Positions 21,680 through 31,357 of a DNA stretch of 64,000 nucleotides are shown piece after piece. The position numbers and the translations under genes were made by a program. The stretch spans positions 1 through 64,000 of the forward strand of contig JAGWLO010000001.1 in NCBI GenBank assembly GCA_028872015.1. The letters are read 5' to 3'. Every line of letters begins with the position of its first letter. The first letter of the stretch is position 1. A model generated the notes under the pieces. The model worked only from the letters and a program-made list of their open reading frames with translations, did not search any database and was not told the DNA's origin. The DNA is from Burkholderiales bacterium. GTDB lineage: Bacteria > Pseudomonadota > Gammaproteobacteria > Burkholderiales > Burkholderiaceae_C.

Positions 21680-24600
21680 CTACATGCTGCGCCGGTACTG
21701 CCCGCCGACCTCGAACAGCGCGTTCGTGATCTGGCCCAGGCTGCAGCAGCGCACGGCGTCCATCAGCACCTCGAACACGTTGCCGTTGTCGATCACCGCC
21801 TGCTGCAGGCGCTGCAGCATCGCCGGCGACTCGGCCGCATGGCGGGCGTGGAAGTCGCGCAGCCGCTGCAGCTGGCTCTGCTTCTCGGCCTCGGTGCTGC
21901 GCGCCAGCTCGATCGCTTCGGGCACCGGGTCGCCCTGCGGGTTGCGGAAGGTGTTGACGCCCACGATCGGATATTCGCCCGTGTGCTTGAGCATCTCGTA
22001 GTGCAGGCTCTCTTCCTGGATCTTGCCGCGCTGGTAGCCGGTCTCCATCGCACCCAGCACGCCACCGCGCTCGGCGATCTTCTCGAACTCGGCCAGCACC
22101 GCCTCTTCCACCAGCTCGGTCAGCTCGTCGATGACGAAGGCGCCCTGGTTCGGGTTCTCGTTCTTCGCCAGCCCCCACTCGCGGTTGATGATGAGCTGGA
22201 TCGCCATCGCGCGCCGCACGCTCTCCTCGGTCGGCGTGGTGATCGCCTCGTCGTAGGCGTTGGTGTGCAGGCTGTTGCAGTTGTCGTAGATCGCGATCAG
22301 CGCCTGCAGCGTGGTGCGGATGTCGTTGAACGCGATCTCCTGCGCGTGCAGGCTGCGGCCGCTGGTCTGCACGTGGTACTTCAGCTTCTGGCTGCGTTCG
22401 TTGGCGCCGTAGCGGTCGCGCATCGCCACCGCCCAGATGCGGCGCGCCACCCGGCCCAGCACGGTGTACTCGGGGTCCATGCCGTTGCTGAAGAAGAAGC
22501 TCAGGTTGGGCGCGAAGTCGTCGATGTGCATCCCGCGTGCGAGATAGGCTTCGACGAAGGTGAAGCCGTTGCTCAGCGTGAACGCGAGCTGGCTGATCGG
22601 GTTGGCGCCCGCCTCGGCGATGTGGTAGCCGCTGATGCTCACCGAGTAGAAATTGCGCACGTCGTGATGCACGAACCATTCGGCGATGTCGCCCATCACC
22701 TTCAGGCTGAACTCGGTGCTGAAGATGCAGGTGTTCTGCCCCTGGTCTTCCTTCAGGATGTCGGCCTGCACCGTGCCGCGCACGTTGGCCAGGGTCCAGG
22801 CGCGGATCTTCTGCGCCTCGTCGTCCGTCGGCTCGCGGCCGTTGTCGGCCTTGAACCTGTCCAGGTTCTGGTCGATCGCGGTGTTCATGAACATCGCCAG
22901 GATCGTCGGCGCCGGGCCGTTGATCGTCATGCTGACGCTGGTGCTCGGGTTCGTCAGCTCGAAGCCGCCGTACAGCACCTTCATGTCGTCCAGCGTGGCG
23001 ATGCTGACACCGCTGTTGCCGACCTTGCCGTAGATGTCGGGCCGCGGGTCGGGGTCGTTGCCGTACAGCGTGACGCTGTCGAAGGCCGTGCTCAGGCGCT
23101 TGGCCGGCAGGCCCTCGCTGACCATCTTGAAGCGCCGGTTGGTCCTGAACGCATCCCCCTCGCCGGCGAACATGCGCGTCGGGTCCTCGCCCTCCCGCTT
23201 GAAGGCGAAGGTGCCCGCGGTGTACGGGAAGCTGCCCGGCACGTTGTCCAGCAGCAGCCACTTCAGGATCTCGCCCTCGCACTCGTAGGCCGGCAGCGCG
23301 ACCTTGCGGATCTTGCTGCCACTCAGCGTGGTGTGGACGAGCGAGGTGCGGATCTCCTTGTCGCGGATCTTCACCACGTACTCGTCGCCGGCATAGGCCT
23401 TGCGCATGTCGGGCCACATCGCGAGCAGCTTCTTCGCGTGCGGGTCCTGCTTCGCCTCGCGCTGCGCGGCGAGGTCGTGCACCGCCTCGACCGCGCGATG
23501 GCGGCCGGGCTTGTCGGTGGTCAGCATCGCGGCCGTGGCGCGCAGCTGCTGCAGCTCGCGCGCCAGCCGGCTCTGCGCGATCGCACGCCGCTTGTAGCCG
23601 CGCACCGTGTCGGCGATGTCGGCCAGGTAGCGCACACGCGCGGGCGGCACGATCGGCACCTGGTGCGTGCTGTGGCGCGTGGCCACGGCCGGCAGCCGGC
23701 CCTCGGTCACCGGCATGCCCAGTGCCGCCAGCCGCGGCCGCAGGGCCTGGTAGAGCGCGGTCACGCCGTCGTCGTTGAAGCGGCTGGCCATGGTGCCGAA
23801 CACCGGCATCTGCTCGGGCGCCTGCTTCCAGGCCTCGCGGTTGCGCTGCACCTGCTTGGCGACGTCGCGCAAGGCATCGGACGCACCCTTGCGGTCGAAC
23901 TTGTTGATCGCCACGAACTCGGCGAAGTCGAGCATGTCGATCTTCTCGAGCTGGCTGGCGGCGCCGAACTCGGGCGTCATCACGTACAGCGGCACGTCGA
24001 CCAGCGGCACGATGGCCGCGTCGCCCTGGCCGATGCCCGAGGTCTCGACCACGATGAGGTCGAAGCCGGCGGCCTTGCACGCCGCGAGGACGTCGGGCAG
24101 GGACTGGCTGATCTCGCTGCCGAAGTCGCGCGTGGCCAGGCTGCGCATGAACACGCGCGGGCCGGCGCCCCAGGGCCCGATCGCGTTCATGCGGATGCGG
24201 TCGCCGAGCAGCGCGCCGCCGCTCTTGCGCCGGCTGGGGTCGATCGAGATCACCGCGAGGCGCAGCGCGTCGCCCTGGTCCAGCCGCAGGCGGCGGATCA
24301 GCTCGTCGGTGAGGCTGCTCTTGCCGGCACCGCCGGTGCCGGTGATGCCGAGCACGGGTGTCTTCGAAGCCTGGGCGGCCGCCGTGAGCGAGGCCTTCAG
24401 CGCGGCCGGGGCGGCGCCGTTCTCCAGCGCCGTGATCGCCTGCGCCAGCGCGCGCCAGGCGGCGTCGGTGTGGCCCTGCAGCGCAGCGGCATCGGCCGGC
24501 GCATGCGGCGACAGGTCGTGGTCGCAGCGCATCACCATCTCGCCGATCATCCCGGCCAGGCCCATGCGCTGGCCGTCCTCGGGGCTGTAGATGCGGGTCA

Positions 24601-24973
24601 CGCCGGCCGCCTGCAGGGCGCGGATCTCGGCCGGCACGATGACGCCGCCACCGCCGCCGAAGACCTGGATATGGGCGCCGCCGCGCTGGCGCAGCAGCTC
24701 GACCATGTAGGTGAAGTACTCCACGTGGCCGCCCTGGTAGCTGCTGATGGCGATGCCCTGCACGTCCTCGTGCAGGGCGGCCGTGACGACCTCGTCGACG
24801 CTGCGGTTGTGACCCAGGTGCACGACCTCGGCACCCATGCCCTGAAGGATGCGCCGCATGATGTTGATGGCCGCGTCGTGGCCATCGAAGAGGCTCGCGG
24901 CGGTGACGAAGCGCACCTTGTGCACGGGGCGGTAGGCCGCCAGGGCCTGGTAGTCGGCGGAGAGCTCGGTCAT
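21680..24973 (-). CDS. icmF: Fused isobutyryl-CoA mutase (adenosylcobalamin-dependent)
   Basis: A 1097-residue IcmF: an N-terminal B12-binding domain ([17 protein letters not shown], with the cobalt-ligating His, residues about 28-44), a central MeaB-like G-protein chaperone with P-loop [13 protein letters not shown] (about 208-220), and a C-terminal acyl-CoA mutase barrel (about 520-1097). It interconverts isobutyryl-CoA and n-butyryl-CoA in valine and fatty acid metabolism. In [11 protein letters not shown] a Phe stands where methylmalonyl-CoA mutase has the substrate-pocket Tyr, as expected for IcmF. Two of the three parts are separate genes in other mutases, and length agrees with known IcmF. 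The ATG at 24973 begins the conserved region ([11 protein letters not shown]). A perfect 20-bp palindrome about 104 bp upstream probably controls it. Confidence 0.95.
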   Translation of the reverse strand: MTELSADYQALAAYRPVHKVRFVTAASLFDGHDAAINIMRRILQGMGAEVVHLGHNRSVDEVVTAALHEDVQGIAISSYQGGHVEYFTYMVELLRQRGGAHIQVFGGGGGVIVPAEIRALQAAGVTRIYSPEDGQRMGLAGMIGEMVMRCDHDLSPHAPADAAALQGHTDAAWRALAQAITALENGAAPAALKASLTAAAQASKTPVLGITGTGGAGKSSLTDELIRRLRLDQGDALRLAVISIDPSRRKSGGALLGDRIRMNAIGPWGAGPRVFMRSLATRDFGSEISQSLPDVLAACKAAGFDLIVVETSGIGQGDAAIVPLVDVPLYVMTPEFGAASQLEKIDMLDFAEFVAINKFDRKGASDALRDVAKQVQRNREAWKQAPEQMPVFGTMASRFNDDGVTALYQALRPRLAALGMPVTEGRLPAVATRHSTHQVPIVPPARVRYLADIADTVRGYKRRAIAQSRLARELQQLRATAAMLTTDKPGRHRAVEAVHDLAAQREAKQDPHAKKLLAMWPDMRKAYAGDEYVVKIRDKEIRTSLVHTTLSGSKIRKVALPAYECEGEILKWLLLDNVPGSFPYTAGTFAFKREGEDPTRMFAGEGDAFRTNRRFKMVSEGLPAKRLSTAFDSVTLYGNDPDPRPDIYGKVGNSGVSIATLDDMKVLYGGFELTNPSTSVSMTINGPAPTILAMFMNTAIDQNLDRFKADNGREPTDDEAQKIRAWTLANVRGTVQADILKEDQGQNTCIFSTEFSLKVMGDIAEWFVHHDVRNFYSVSISGYHIAEAGANPISQLAFTLSNGFTFVEAYLARGMHIDDFAPNLSFFFSNGMDPEYTVLGRVARRIWAVAMRDRYGANERSQKLKYHVQTSGRSLHAQEIAFNDIRTTLQALIAIYDNCNSLHTNAYDEAITTPTEESVRRAMAIQLIINREWGLAKNENPNQGAFVIDELTELVEEAVLAEFEKIAERGGVLGAMETGYQRGKIQEESLHYEMLKHTGEYPIVGVNTFRNPQGDPVPEAIELARSTEAEKQSQLQRLRDFHARHAAESPAMLQRLQQAVIDNGNVFEVLMDAVRCCSLGQITNALFEVGGQYRRSM

Positions 24974-25076
24974 GGCGTGCGGGAGGTCGGGCTGAGGGGG
25001 CAGGGCAGCTGGGAGGCAGGGCGCGGGCAGGGTGGCGACGAAGCCACGCACCGGCCGCAGGCCCTCCGCCTTCGGT

Positions 25077-25096
25077 TGACGTTTACGTAAACGTCA
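25077..25096. promoter_or_regulatory. Perfect 20-bp palindromic operator upstream of icmF
   Basis: TGACGTTTACGTAAACGTCA is a perfect palindrome in the 260-bp gap between the divergent icmF and coaX starts, 104 bp before icmF and 138 bp before coaX. The ACGTTTACGTAAACGT core resembles operators described for LiuR-type MerR regulators of branched-chain amino acid catabolism in proteobacteria, which would suit an isobutyryl-CoA enzyme. The regulator is not encoded in this window. The match to a named regulon is from memory of the motif and is less certain than the palindrome itself. Confidence 0.7.
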
Positions 25097-25233
25097 GATC
25101 GCATCATGCCACCGCGGGGTGTTGCCGATGCCCGCGCCGGGCCACCGTTCATGGTTAACCCGCAGCAGGCGGCGGCATGGCCCGGCGAGCGCGCTGCTAC
25201 GCTCGCGCCCCCGGCATCCGGCACCGACTCCCC

Positions 25234-26013
25234 ATGAGCTTCCTGGCCATCGACATCGGCAACACCCGCCTGAAGTGGGCGCTGTATGCGGCGCCGCACC
25301 CGGGGGCCACGTTGCTGCGCCACGGGGCGGTGTTCGTCGAGGCCATCGACGAGCTGGCCGAGCGCGAATGGCAGGGCCTGCCCGAGCCCGCCAGCATGCT
25401 GGGCTGCGCCGTCGCCGGCGAGGCGGTGCGGCGGCGCGTGGAAGAGCAGCTCGAGCTGTGGGACCTGGTGCCGCACTGGGTGGTGCCGGCCACGCGCGAA
25501 GCCGGGCTCGTGAACGGCTACGACCACCCCAGCCGCCTGGGCGCCGACCGCTGGGCGGCCTTGGCGGGGGCGCGCTCGCGGGCGCTGGCCGGCGCGCCCG
25601 CCGGCGACCGGCCCCCGCCGGCGCTGGTGGTGATGGTGGGCACCGCGGTCACGGTGGACGCGCTGGACGCCGACGGACGCTTCCTGGGCGGGCTCATCCT
25701 GCCCGGCTTCGGCCTGATGCTGCGCGCGCTCGAGATGGGCACCGCCGGGCTGCGCGTGCCCACGGGCGAGGTGGTGGACTTTCCCAGCAACACCAGCGAC
25801 GCGCTGATGAGCGGTGGCGCCAACGCCATCGCCGGTGCCATCGAGCGCCAGGCCCGGCGCCTGCACGCCCGAGCCGGCGCCGCGCCGCTGCTGCTGATGA
25901 CGGGGGGCGCGGCGGCCAAGCTGGCCCCCATCACCGATCTGCCCTTCGAGACCGTCGACACCCTGATCTTCGAAGGCCTGCTGCTGATGCAATCGCACCG
26001 GCTCAGCTTCTAG
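25234..26013 (+). CDS. coaX: Type III pantothenate kinase
   Basis: A 259-residue CoaX that phosphorylates pantothenate in the first committed step of coenzyme A synthesis. Motifs of the ASKHA fold are in order: [12 protein letters not shown] (about 5-16), [11 protein letters not shown] (about 106-116), [10 protein letters not shown] with the second phosphate loop, [21 protein letters not shown], and [12 protein letters not shown] start it at the ATG at 25234 because the fold begins there; 19 further residues upstream are unrelated. It is commonly followed by or fused near birA in beta-proteobacteria; here a hybrid kinase gene runs toward it with 10 bp between the ends. Confidence 0.95.
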   Translation: MSFLAIDIGNTRLKWALYAAPHPGATLLRHGAVFVEAIDELAEREWQGLPEPASMLGCAVAGEAVRRRVEEQLELWDLVPHWVVPATREAGLVNGYDHPSRLGADRWAALAGARSRALAGAPAGDRPPPALVVMVGTAVTVDALDADGRFLGGLILPGFGLMLRALEMGTAGLRVPTGEVVDFPSNTSDALMSGGANAIAGAIERQARRLHARAGAAPLLLMTGGAAAKLAPITDLPFETVDTLIFEGLLLMQSHRLSF

Positions 26014-26023
26014 CGCCGGCGCG

Positions 26024-27895
26024 CTACAGCCAGCGCTGCAGCAGGTCGAACAGCTGCATCCGCGAATAGGGCTTGGCCAGGTGCGCGTCCATGCCCGCGG
26101 CCAGGGCGTGGGCGGCGTCGTCCTGGAACGCGTTGGCGGTCAGCGCCACGATGGGCACCCGGGGCTGGTGCAGCCGGGCCTCGCGCTCGCGCAGCTGGCG
26201 CGTGGCGCTGTAGCCGTCGAGCACCGGCATCTGGATGTCCATCAGCACCAGGTCGACGCGGGCGTGCGTCAGCAGCGTCATGGCCTGCGCGCCGTCCTCG
26301 GCCTCGATCACCTCCAGGCCGAGGGACTTCAGCATCTCGGCGCCGATCATCCGGTTGACGACGTTGTCCTCGACCAGCATCACGATGCCGCTGAGCGAGG
26401 CGCCCGGCTCGAGCGCGCCGAAGTCGGAGTCGTGCGAGGGCAGCGGCAGGTGCGAGGTGACCGGCAGCACGAGCGTGAAGCTGAAGGCCGAGCCGACGCC
26501 GGGCTGGCTGCGCACCGAGATCTCGCCCCCCATCTCGCGCACGATGCGCTGGCTGATGGCCAGGCCGAGCCCGGTGCCGCCGCGCAGGCGCGAGCGCGTG
26601 CCGTCGATCTGGTGGAAGGGCTGGAACACCCGCTGCTGCGCCGCGGCGTCGATGCCGATGCCGCTGTCCTCGACCGTGAAGGTGACGCGGCAGGCCTGGG
26701 GGCCGGCGGGCACGGCGCTCAGGCTCAGCGCCACGCCGCCGCGTTCGGTGAACTTGACGCCGTTGCCCAGCAGGTTCAGCAGCACCTGCTTCAGGCGCGG
26801 TGCGTCGCCGACCACGCCGTCGGGCACGCCCGCGTCCAGGTGCAGGCCCAGGGTGAGGCCGCGGTTCTCCGCGTTGGCGCGGATCAGCGCCGCCGCCGAG
26901 GCCGCCACCGAGTGCAGCGACATCGGCGTGGCAGCCAGGATCAGCTTGCCGGCCTCGATCTTGGAGTGGTCCAGCACGTCGTTGAGGATGTCCATCAGGG
27001 CCTCGCCCGAGGTGGCGGCGGTCTTGACCAGCCGCCGCTGCCGCGGGTCGAGCGAGGTCTGGCGCAGCAGTTCGAGCGCACCCAGCACGCCATTCATGGG
27101 CGTGCGGATCTCGTGGCTCATCGTCGCCAGGAACTGGCTCTTGGCCTCGTTGGCCGCCTCGGCGGCGACCTTGGCCTGCAGCAGGTCGGCGTTGGCGGCG
27201 TCCACCGCCGCCTTGGTCTGCCGCAGGTCGGCGTTGGCCAGCTCCACCTCGTTCTTGGCCCGAATCAGGCCGGCGTTGGCCGCGTCGGCCTGCAGCCCCT
27301 GGCGGATGGCCCGCAGCGCCGTGTCGCGAAATTCGCGCGTGGCCAGCAGCATGGTCGCGCCGAACAGCACCGCCAGCACCGCCAGCGGCGGCGACCGGGC
27401 CGCCCCCGGCAGCAGCGAGACCACCGCCAGCGAGCCCAGTTGCAACAGGGTCAGCAGCAGGAAGCTGCGGCCCGCCATCGACATGAAGAAGGCGCCGGTG
27501 GCCACCGAGCCGCAGACGATGACGACGTACACCGTGGCCGTGGTGCCGCCGAGCGTGGGGTAGATGGCCGAGGTGGCCGTGGCCCACATTGCGCCCACGG
27601 CCAGCGCGTTGGCCTCGAGCGCGCGCACGATGGCCGCGATGCGCGGCGGTGCGATGGACTCGGTGCTGCCGCCGAACTGCCGGCCCAGCATCCAGCGCCA
27701 GGCCGCCACCCCCAGCCCCATGGCGGCGACGACGCTGGCGGCGGCGCGATCCCCGGCATGCCAGCCCAGCCAGGCCACGAACAGCACCGCCACGGTCAGC
27801 AGCCACACGCTGCGCCCCGAGTTGCGCACGGCCACGCGCAGCATGCTGCGCTGGACGGCTGCTTCTATGACTTCGGAGCCGGCTTCAGGCGTCAT
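26024..27895 (-). CDS. Membrane-bound hybrid histidine kinase with receiver domain
   Basis: A 623-residue sensor kinase. About six membrane helices occupy residues 27-195 without a large periplasmic domain, as in MASE-type sensors. A coiled coil of three imperfect 14-residue units ([14 protein letters not shown]-type, about 200-246) leads to the H-box [18 protein letters not shown], then the ATPase domain ([17 protein letters not shown]). A receiver domain at the C-terminus (about 505-623) has the phosphoacceptor Asp in [13 protein letters not shown] and the signalling Lys in [11 protein letters not shown]. There is no HPt domain, so a separate phosphotransfer partner or direct output is needed. 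No response regulator gene is adjacent. The signal is unknown. Start at 27895 from the first conserved residues; the longer open frame is a shadow. Confidence 0.93.
   Translation of the reverse strand: MTPEAGSEVIEAAVQRSMLRVAVRNSGRSVWLLTVAVLFVAWLGWHAGDRAAASVVAAMGLGVAAWRWMLGRQFGGSTESIAPPRIAAIVRALEANALAVGAMWATATSAIYPTLGGTTATVYVVIVCGSVATGAFFMSMAGRSFLLLTLLQLGSLAVVSLLPGAARSPPLAVLAVLFGATMLLATREFRDTALRAIRQGLQADAANAGLIRAKNEVELANADLRQTKAAVDAANADLLQAKVAAEAANEAKSQFLATMSHEIRTPMNGVLGALELLRQTSLDPRQRRLVKTAATSGEALMDILNDVLDHSKIEAGKLILAATPMSLHSVAASAAALIRANAENRGLTLGLHLDAGVPDGVVGDAPRLKQVLLNLLGNGVKFTERGGVALSLSAVPAGPQACRVTFTVEDSGIGIDAAAQQRVFQPFHQIDGTRSRLRGGTGLGLAISQRIVREMGGEISVRSQPGVGSAFSFTLVLPVTSHLPLPSHDSDFGALEPGASLSGIVMLVEDNVVNRMIGAEMLKSLGLEVIEAEDGAQAMTLLTHARVDLVLMDIQMPVLDGYSATRQLREREARLHQPRVPIVALTANAFQDDAAHALAAGMDAHLAKPYSRMQLFDLLQRWL
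27181..27280 (-). repeat. 42-bp imperfect tandem repeat in the kinase gene
   Basis: The sequence GCAGGTCGGCGTTGGC (plus-strand reading) recurs at 27181-27196 and exactly at 27223-27238, with a close copy at 27265-27280, a period of 42 bp. It encodes the 14-residue coiled-coil units between the membrane and catalytic parts of the hybrid kinase. Each unit is two heptads, so copy changes would keep the coiled-coil register. Confidence 0.8.
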
Positions 27896-27987
27896 GGGCG
27901 CCGGAGGATAACGCGCACCGCAGGCCCGCGCGACCCCAAACACGGCCGCGGCCGCCGTTCCGGCTCGAGCCCGCTGCGGGCCCGCGA

Positions 27988-28416
27988 TCAGGACTGGATG
28001 TAGGTCTCCAGCTGGGCGATGGTGGCCTCGTGGGTGGCGATGATGTCGTCGAGGATGTCGCGCACCGAGATCATGCCCAGCACCAGGGTGCCCTCGACCA
28101 CCGGCAGGTGGCGGATCTTCCGCTGGCTCATCAGCGCCATGCAGGCGTCGATGTCGGTCTTGGGCGTGACCGTCGTGACCTGGGTGCTCATGATCTCGGC
28201 CACGCGCGTGGTCTTGCTGTTGCGGCCCTGCAGCGCCACCTTGCGGGTGTAGTCGCGCTCGGAGAGCACGCCCACCAGGCGCCCGCCGTCCATCACCATC
28301 AGCGCGCCGGCCTCGTAGGCGGCCAGCAGTTCGAGGGCGGCGAAGACAGTGTCGTCGGGGCGGACGTGCCACAGCGTGCCGTCGCGCTGTCTCAACAGTT
28401 CGGAGACCGGTTTCAT
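27988..28416 (-). CDS. CBS-domain pair protein
   Basis: A 142-residue cytoplasmic protein made almost entirely of two CBS domains ([20 protein letters not shown] about 42-61; the second ending [19 protein letters not shown]). Stand-alone CBS pairs bind adenine nucleotides or other ligands and regulate partner proteins; the partner is not evident. AGGTGA precedes the ATG at 28416 by a good distance. It is divergent from kynB with 87 bp between starts, and 92 bp downstream of the hybrid kinase gene start on the same strand. Proteins of this type are common in Burkholderiales. Confidence 0.9.
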   Translation of the reverse strand: MKPVSELLRQRDGTLWHVRPDDTVFAALELLAAYEAGALMVMDGGRLVGVLSERDYTRKVALQGRNSKTTRVAEIMSTQVTTVTPKTDIDACMALMSQRKIRHLPVVEGTLVLGMISVRDILDDIIATHEATIAQLETYIQS

Positions 28417-28503
28417 GGGTGTCACCTCGTGGGGCCTGGCGGACCCGGCGAGCCTACGCCAACGCGGGCGGCGATCAAGGGGCGGTGCCCCTATGATGGT
28501 TGC

Positions 28504-29139
28504 ATGCAGCGCCGACTGTGGGACATCTCGCCGCCCGTGCGGCCGGGCTCGCCCGTGTTCCCCGGCGACGCGCCGTTCAGCCAGGACTGGGCCGCGCGCA
28601 TCGGGCCGGGCTGCCCGGTCAACCTGTGCACGCTCACGCTCAGCCCGCACACCGGCGCGCATGCCGACGCGCCGCTGCACTACGACGGCGGCGGCGCGGC
28701 CATCGGCGAGGTCGCGCTCGACGCCTACCTCGGCCCCTGCCGCGTCATCCACGCCATCGGCTGCGGCGCGCTGGTGCACTGGGACCATCTCGCGCACGCC
28801 GCCGCCGGGCTGCCGCCCCGGGTGCTGGTGCGCACCTACGCCTGCGCGCCGGTGGACCGCTGGGATGCCACGCTGCCGGCTTACGCCGCCGCCACCATCG
28901 AGCGGCTCGCCGCCCTCGGCGTGCGGCTGGTGGGCATCGACAGCGCCAGCATCGACCCCGCGGACAGCAAGACCCTGCCCAGCCACCAGGCGGTGCGCCG
29001 GCTCGGCCTGCACGTGCTCGAGAACCTGCTGCTCGACGATGTGCCCGAAGGGGACTACGAGTTGATCGCGCTGCCGCTGAAGCTGAGCACGGCCTGCGCC
29101 TCGCCCGTGCGTGCGGTGCTGCGCGAGCCGGCCCGCTGA
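28504..29139 (+). CDS. kynB: Kynurenine formamidase
   Basis: A 211-residue metal-dependent formamidase that converts N-formylkynurenine to kynurenine. The metal site HTGAHADAPLHY (about 49-60) is the KynB form of the HxGTHxDxPxH signature; DISPPVRPGSPVFPGD at the N-terminus and GIDSASIDPADSKTLPSHQ further on are standard. First gene of the kyn cluster, 23 bp before kynU. A TATGAT (28492-28497) lies only 6 bp from the ATG, so the transcript may start at or very near the initiation codon. The third pathway gene, kynA, survives only as a remnant after kynU. Confidence 0.95.
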   Translation: MQRRLWDISPPVRPGSPVFPGDAPFSQDWAARIGPGCPVNLCTLTLSPHTGAHADAPLHYDGGGAAIGEVALDAYLGPCRVIHAIGCGALVHWDHLAHAAAGLPPRVLVRTYACAPVDRWDATLPAYAAATIERLAALGVRLVGIDSASIDPADSKTLPSHQAVRRLGLHVLENLLLDDVPEGDYELIALPLKLSTACASPVRAVLREPAR

Positions 29140-29162
29140 GCACGCGCTGAACGCCCGCGCGC

Positions 29163-30440
29163 ATGAACCGCGACGACGCCCTGGCCCTGGATGCCGCCGA
29201 CCCGCTGGCGCCGCTGCGCGCCCAGTTCACGCTGCCGCCGGGGCTGATCTACCTGGACGGCAACTCGCTCGGCCTGTGCCCCGCCGCGGCACCGGCGCGC
29301 CTGCGCCAGGTCGTCGAGCAGGAATGGGCCCAGGGCCTGATCGCCAGCTGGAACCAGGCCGGCTGGATCAGCCTGCCGCAGCGCGTGGGCGACAAGATCG
29401 CACGCCTGGTGGGCGCGGGCGCCGGGGAGCTGGTGGTGGCCGATTCCACCAGCGTCAACCTCTTCAAGGTGCTGAGCGCTGCGCTCGATCTCGCGGCCGC
29501 GGCCGGGCCGCAGCGCCGCGTGATCGTCAGCGAGCGCGACAACTTCCCCACCGATCTCTACATCGCCCAGGCGCTGGCGGCCGCCCGCGGGCTGGAGCTG
29601 CGGCTGCTCGAGCAACCCGGGCCGCTGGCCGCGGCGCTGGATGCACGAACCGCGGTGCTGATGCTCACGCAGGTGAACTACCGCAACGGCCGGCTGCACG
29701 ACATGGCGGCGCTGTCGGCCGCGGCGCACGCGGCCGGTGCGCTGACGGTGTGGGACCTGGCACACAGCGCCGGCGCGCTGCCGGTGGACCTGCACCGCGA
29801 CGGCGCCGATTTCGCCGTCGGCTGCGGCTACAAGTACCTCAACGGCGGCCCGGGCGCGCCGGCCTTCGTCTGGGTGCATCCGCGCCACGCGGCGCAGGTG
29901 CGGCAGCCGTTGGCGGGCTGGCTGGGGCATGCGGCGCCGTTCGACTTCGCGCCCGACTACGTGCCGGCGCCGGGCATCGCGCGCTTCGTCAGCGGCACGC
30001 CGCCCATCCTGTCGCTGGCGGCGCTGGAATGCGGCGTCGACAGCGTGCTGGCGGCCGAGCCCCTGGGCGGCTTGGCAGCCCTGCGCGCCAAGTCGCTGGC
30101 GCTGACGCGGCTGTTCGCGCAGCGCGTGGAGGCCCTGGCCCCGGCGACGGGCCCGGCGCTCACGCTGGCCTCTCCGCGCGCTGACGCCGAGCGCGGCAGC
30201 CAGGTGTGCTTCTCGCATCCCGAAATCGGCTACCCCGTGATGCAGGCCCTGATCGCGCGCGGCGTGGTGGGCGATTTCCGGGCCGGCGCGGCCGGTGAAG
30301 CGGACATCCTGCGCTTCGGCTTCACCCCGCTGTACACCCGCTTCGTCGATGCCTGGGACGCGGCGGCGCACCTGGGCCAGGTGCTGGCGCTCGAAGAATG
30401 GCGCCGCCCCGGGTTCGATCAGCGGCGGGCCGTGACGTGA
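29163..30440 (+). CDS. kynU: Kynureninase
   Basis: A 425-residue PLP enzyme that cleaves kynurenine to anthranilate and alanine. Visible are [13 protein letters not shown] (about 30-42), the cofactor-binding [25 protein letters not shown] with the PLP-stacking Asp, and the PLP Lys in [16 protein letters not shown]. Length is normal. It lies 23 bp after kynB and is co-transcribed. In related organisms kynA completes this cluster; here a 135-bp kynA fragment follows within 40 bp, so formylkynurenine must come from a kynA copy elsewhere or the pathway works as a salvage route from external kynurenine. Confidence 0.96.
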   Translation: MNRDDALALDAADPLAPLRAQFTLPPGLIYLDGNSLGLCPAAAPARLRQVVEQEWAQGLIASWNQAGWISLPQRVGDKIARLVGAGAGELVVADSTSVNLFKVLSAALDLAAAAGPQRRVIVSERDNFPTDLYIAQALAAARGLELRLLEQPGPLAAALDARTAVLMLTQVNYRNGRLHDMAALSAAAHAAGALTVWDLAHSAGALPVDLHRDGADFAVGCGYKYLNGGPGAPAFVWVHPRHAAQVRQPLAGWLGHAAPFDFAPDYVPAPGIARFVSGTPPILSLAALECGVDSVLAAEPLGGLAALRAKSLALTRLFAQRVEALAPATGPALTLASPRADAERGSQVCFSHPEIGYPVMQALIARGVVGDFRAGAAGEADILRFGFTPLYTRFVDAWDAAAHLGQVLALEEWRRPGFDQRRAVT

Positions 30441-30477
30441 GCCGCGCGGCGCCGCCCGAGCACGGCGAGACCAGGCG

Positions 30478-30612
30478 CACTGGGACCTGTACCGGCTGGA
30501 CGAGGCACAGCTCGATCTGGAAGACGCCTTCAGGCGCTGGCGCTTCCGCCACGTGATCGCGGTCGACCGCATCATCGGCTTCATGCGCGGCACCCAGAAT
30601 GCGGCAGCATGA
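30478..30612 (+). pseudogene. kynA: Remnant of tryptophan 2,3-dioxygenase (kynA)
   Basis: The 44 codons from 30478 read [18 protein letters not shown], then [17 protein letters not shown], then MRGTQN before a stop. This matches the segment HWDLY...LVDLEDAF.LWRFRH...ERIIGFKRGTGG near residue 200-240 of the roughly 285-residue KynA, including the haem-pocket region, but everything before and after is gone and no start codon precedes it in frame (stop at 30433). It sits right after kynB-kynU, where kynA is expected, so it is an in-place deletion remnant. Its stop overlaps the ATG of the next gene. The assignment rests on remembered family sequence; the local match is strong. Confidence 0.8.
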
Positions 30613-31319
30613 CCACCGACCTCTCCCGCTTCCCGATCACCCGCAAGTGGCCCGCGCGCCACCCCGAGCGCCTCCAGCTGTACTCGCTGCCCACGCCCAA
30701 CGGCGTCAAGGTGTCGATCGCGCTCGAGGAAACGGGCCTGCCCTACGAGCCGCACCTCGTGCGCTTCGACGCCGACGAGCAGACCTCGCCCGAGTTCCTC
30801 TCGCTGAACCCGAACAACAAGATTCCCGCCATCCTCGATCCGCAAGGGCCGGGCGGCCAGCCGCTGGCCTTGTTCGAGAGCGGTGCGATCCTGCTCTACC
30901 TGGCCGAGAAGACGGGGCAGCTGCTGCCCGCCGACCCGGCCGAGCGCTGGCAGGCGGTGCAATGGCTGATGTTCCAGATGGGTGGCATCGGGCCGATGTT
31001 CGGGCAGCTCGGCTACTTCCACCGGTTCGCGGGCAAGGACATCGAGGACCAGCGCCCCCGCGAACGCTACGTGGCGGAATCGCGCCGCTTGCTGGGCGTG
31101 CTGGACCGCCGCCTGGCGGGGCGCGACTGGATCATGGGCCGCGACTACACCGTGGCCGACATCGCCGTCTGGCCCTGGGTCCACACGCTGGTCGGCTTCT
31201 ACGGCGCCGCCGAGCTGGTGGGGTTCACGGATTTCGGGCAGGTGGCGCGCGCGCTGCAGGCCTTCCTGGCCCGGCCGGCGGTGGTGCGCGGCCTGCAGGT
31301 GCCACAGCGCCCGGCCTAG
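30609..31319 (+). CDS. Glutathione S-transferase, Nu class (YfcG/YghU-like)
   Basis: A 236-residue GST. The N-terminal thioredoxin-fold domain has [17 protein letters not shown] (about 25-41), with the TPNG of the YfcG/YghU group, [17 protein letters not shown], and [14 protein letters not shown] for glutathione binding. The helical domain carries [16 protein letters not shown] and [12 protein letters not shown]. Nu-class enzymes bind glutathione disulfide and have disulfide-bond reductase activity. Its ATG overlaps the stop of the kynA remnant (ATGA). It ends 38 bp before the aminopeptidase gene on the same strand. Confidence 0.93.
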   Translation: MTTDLSRFPITRKWPARHPERLQLYSLPTPNGVKVSIALEETGLPYEPHLVRFDADEQTSPEFLSLNPNNKIPAILDPQGPGGQPLALFESGAILLYLAEKTGQLLPADPAERWQAVQWLMFQMGGIGPMFGQLGYFHRFAGKDIEDQRPRERYVAESRRLLGVLDRRLAGRDWIMGRDYTVADIAVWPWVHTLVGFYGAAELVGFTDFGQVARALQAFLARPAVVRGLQVPQRPA

Positions 31320-31357
31320 AATCTTCGGCCACCGCGCAAGCCTTCGGAGACGCTTCC

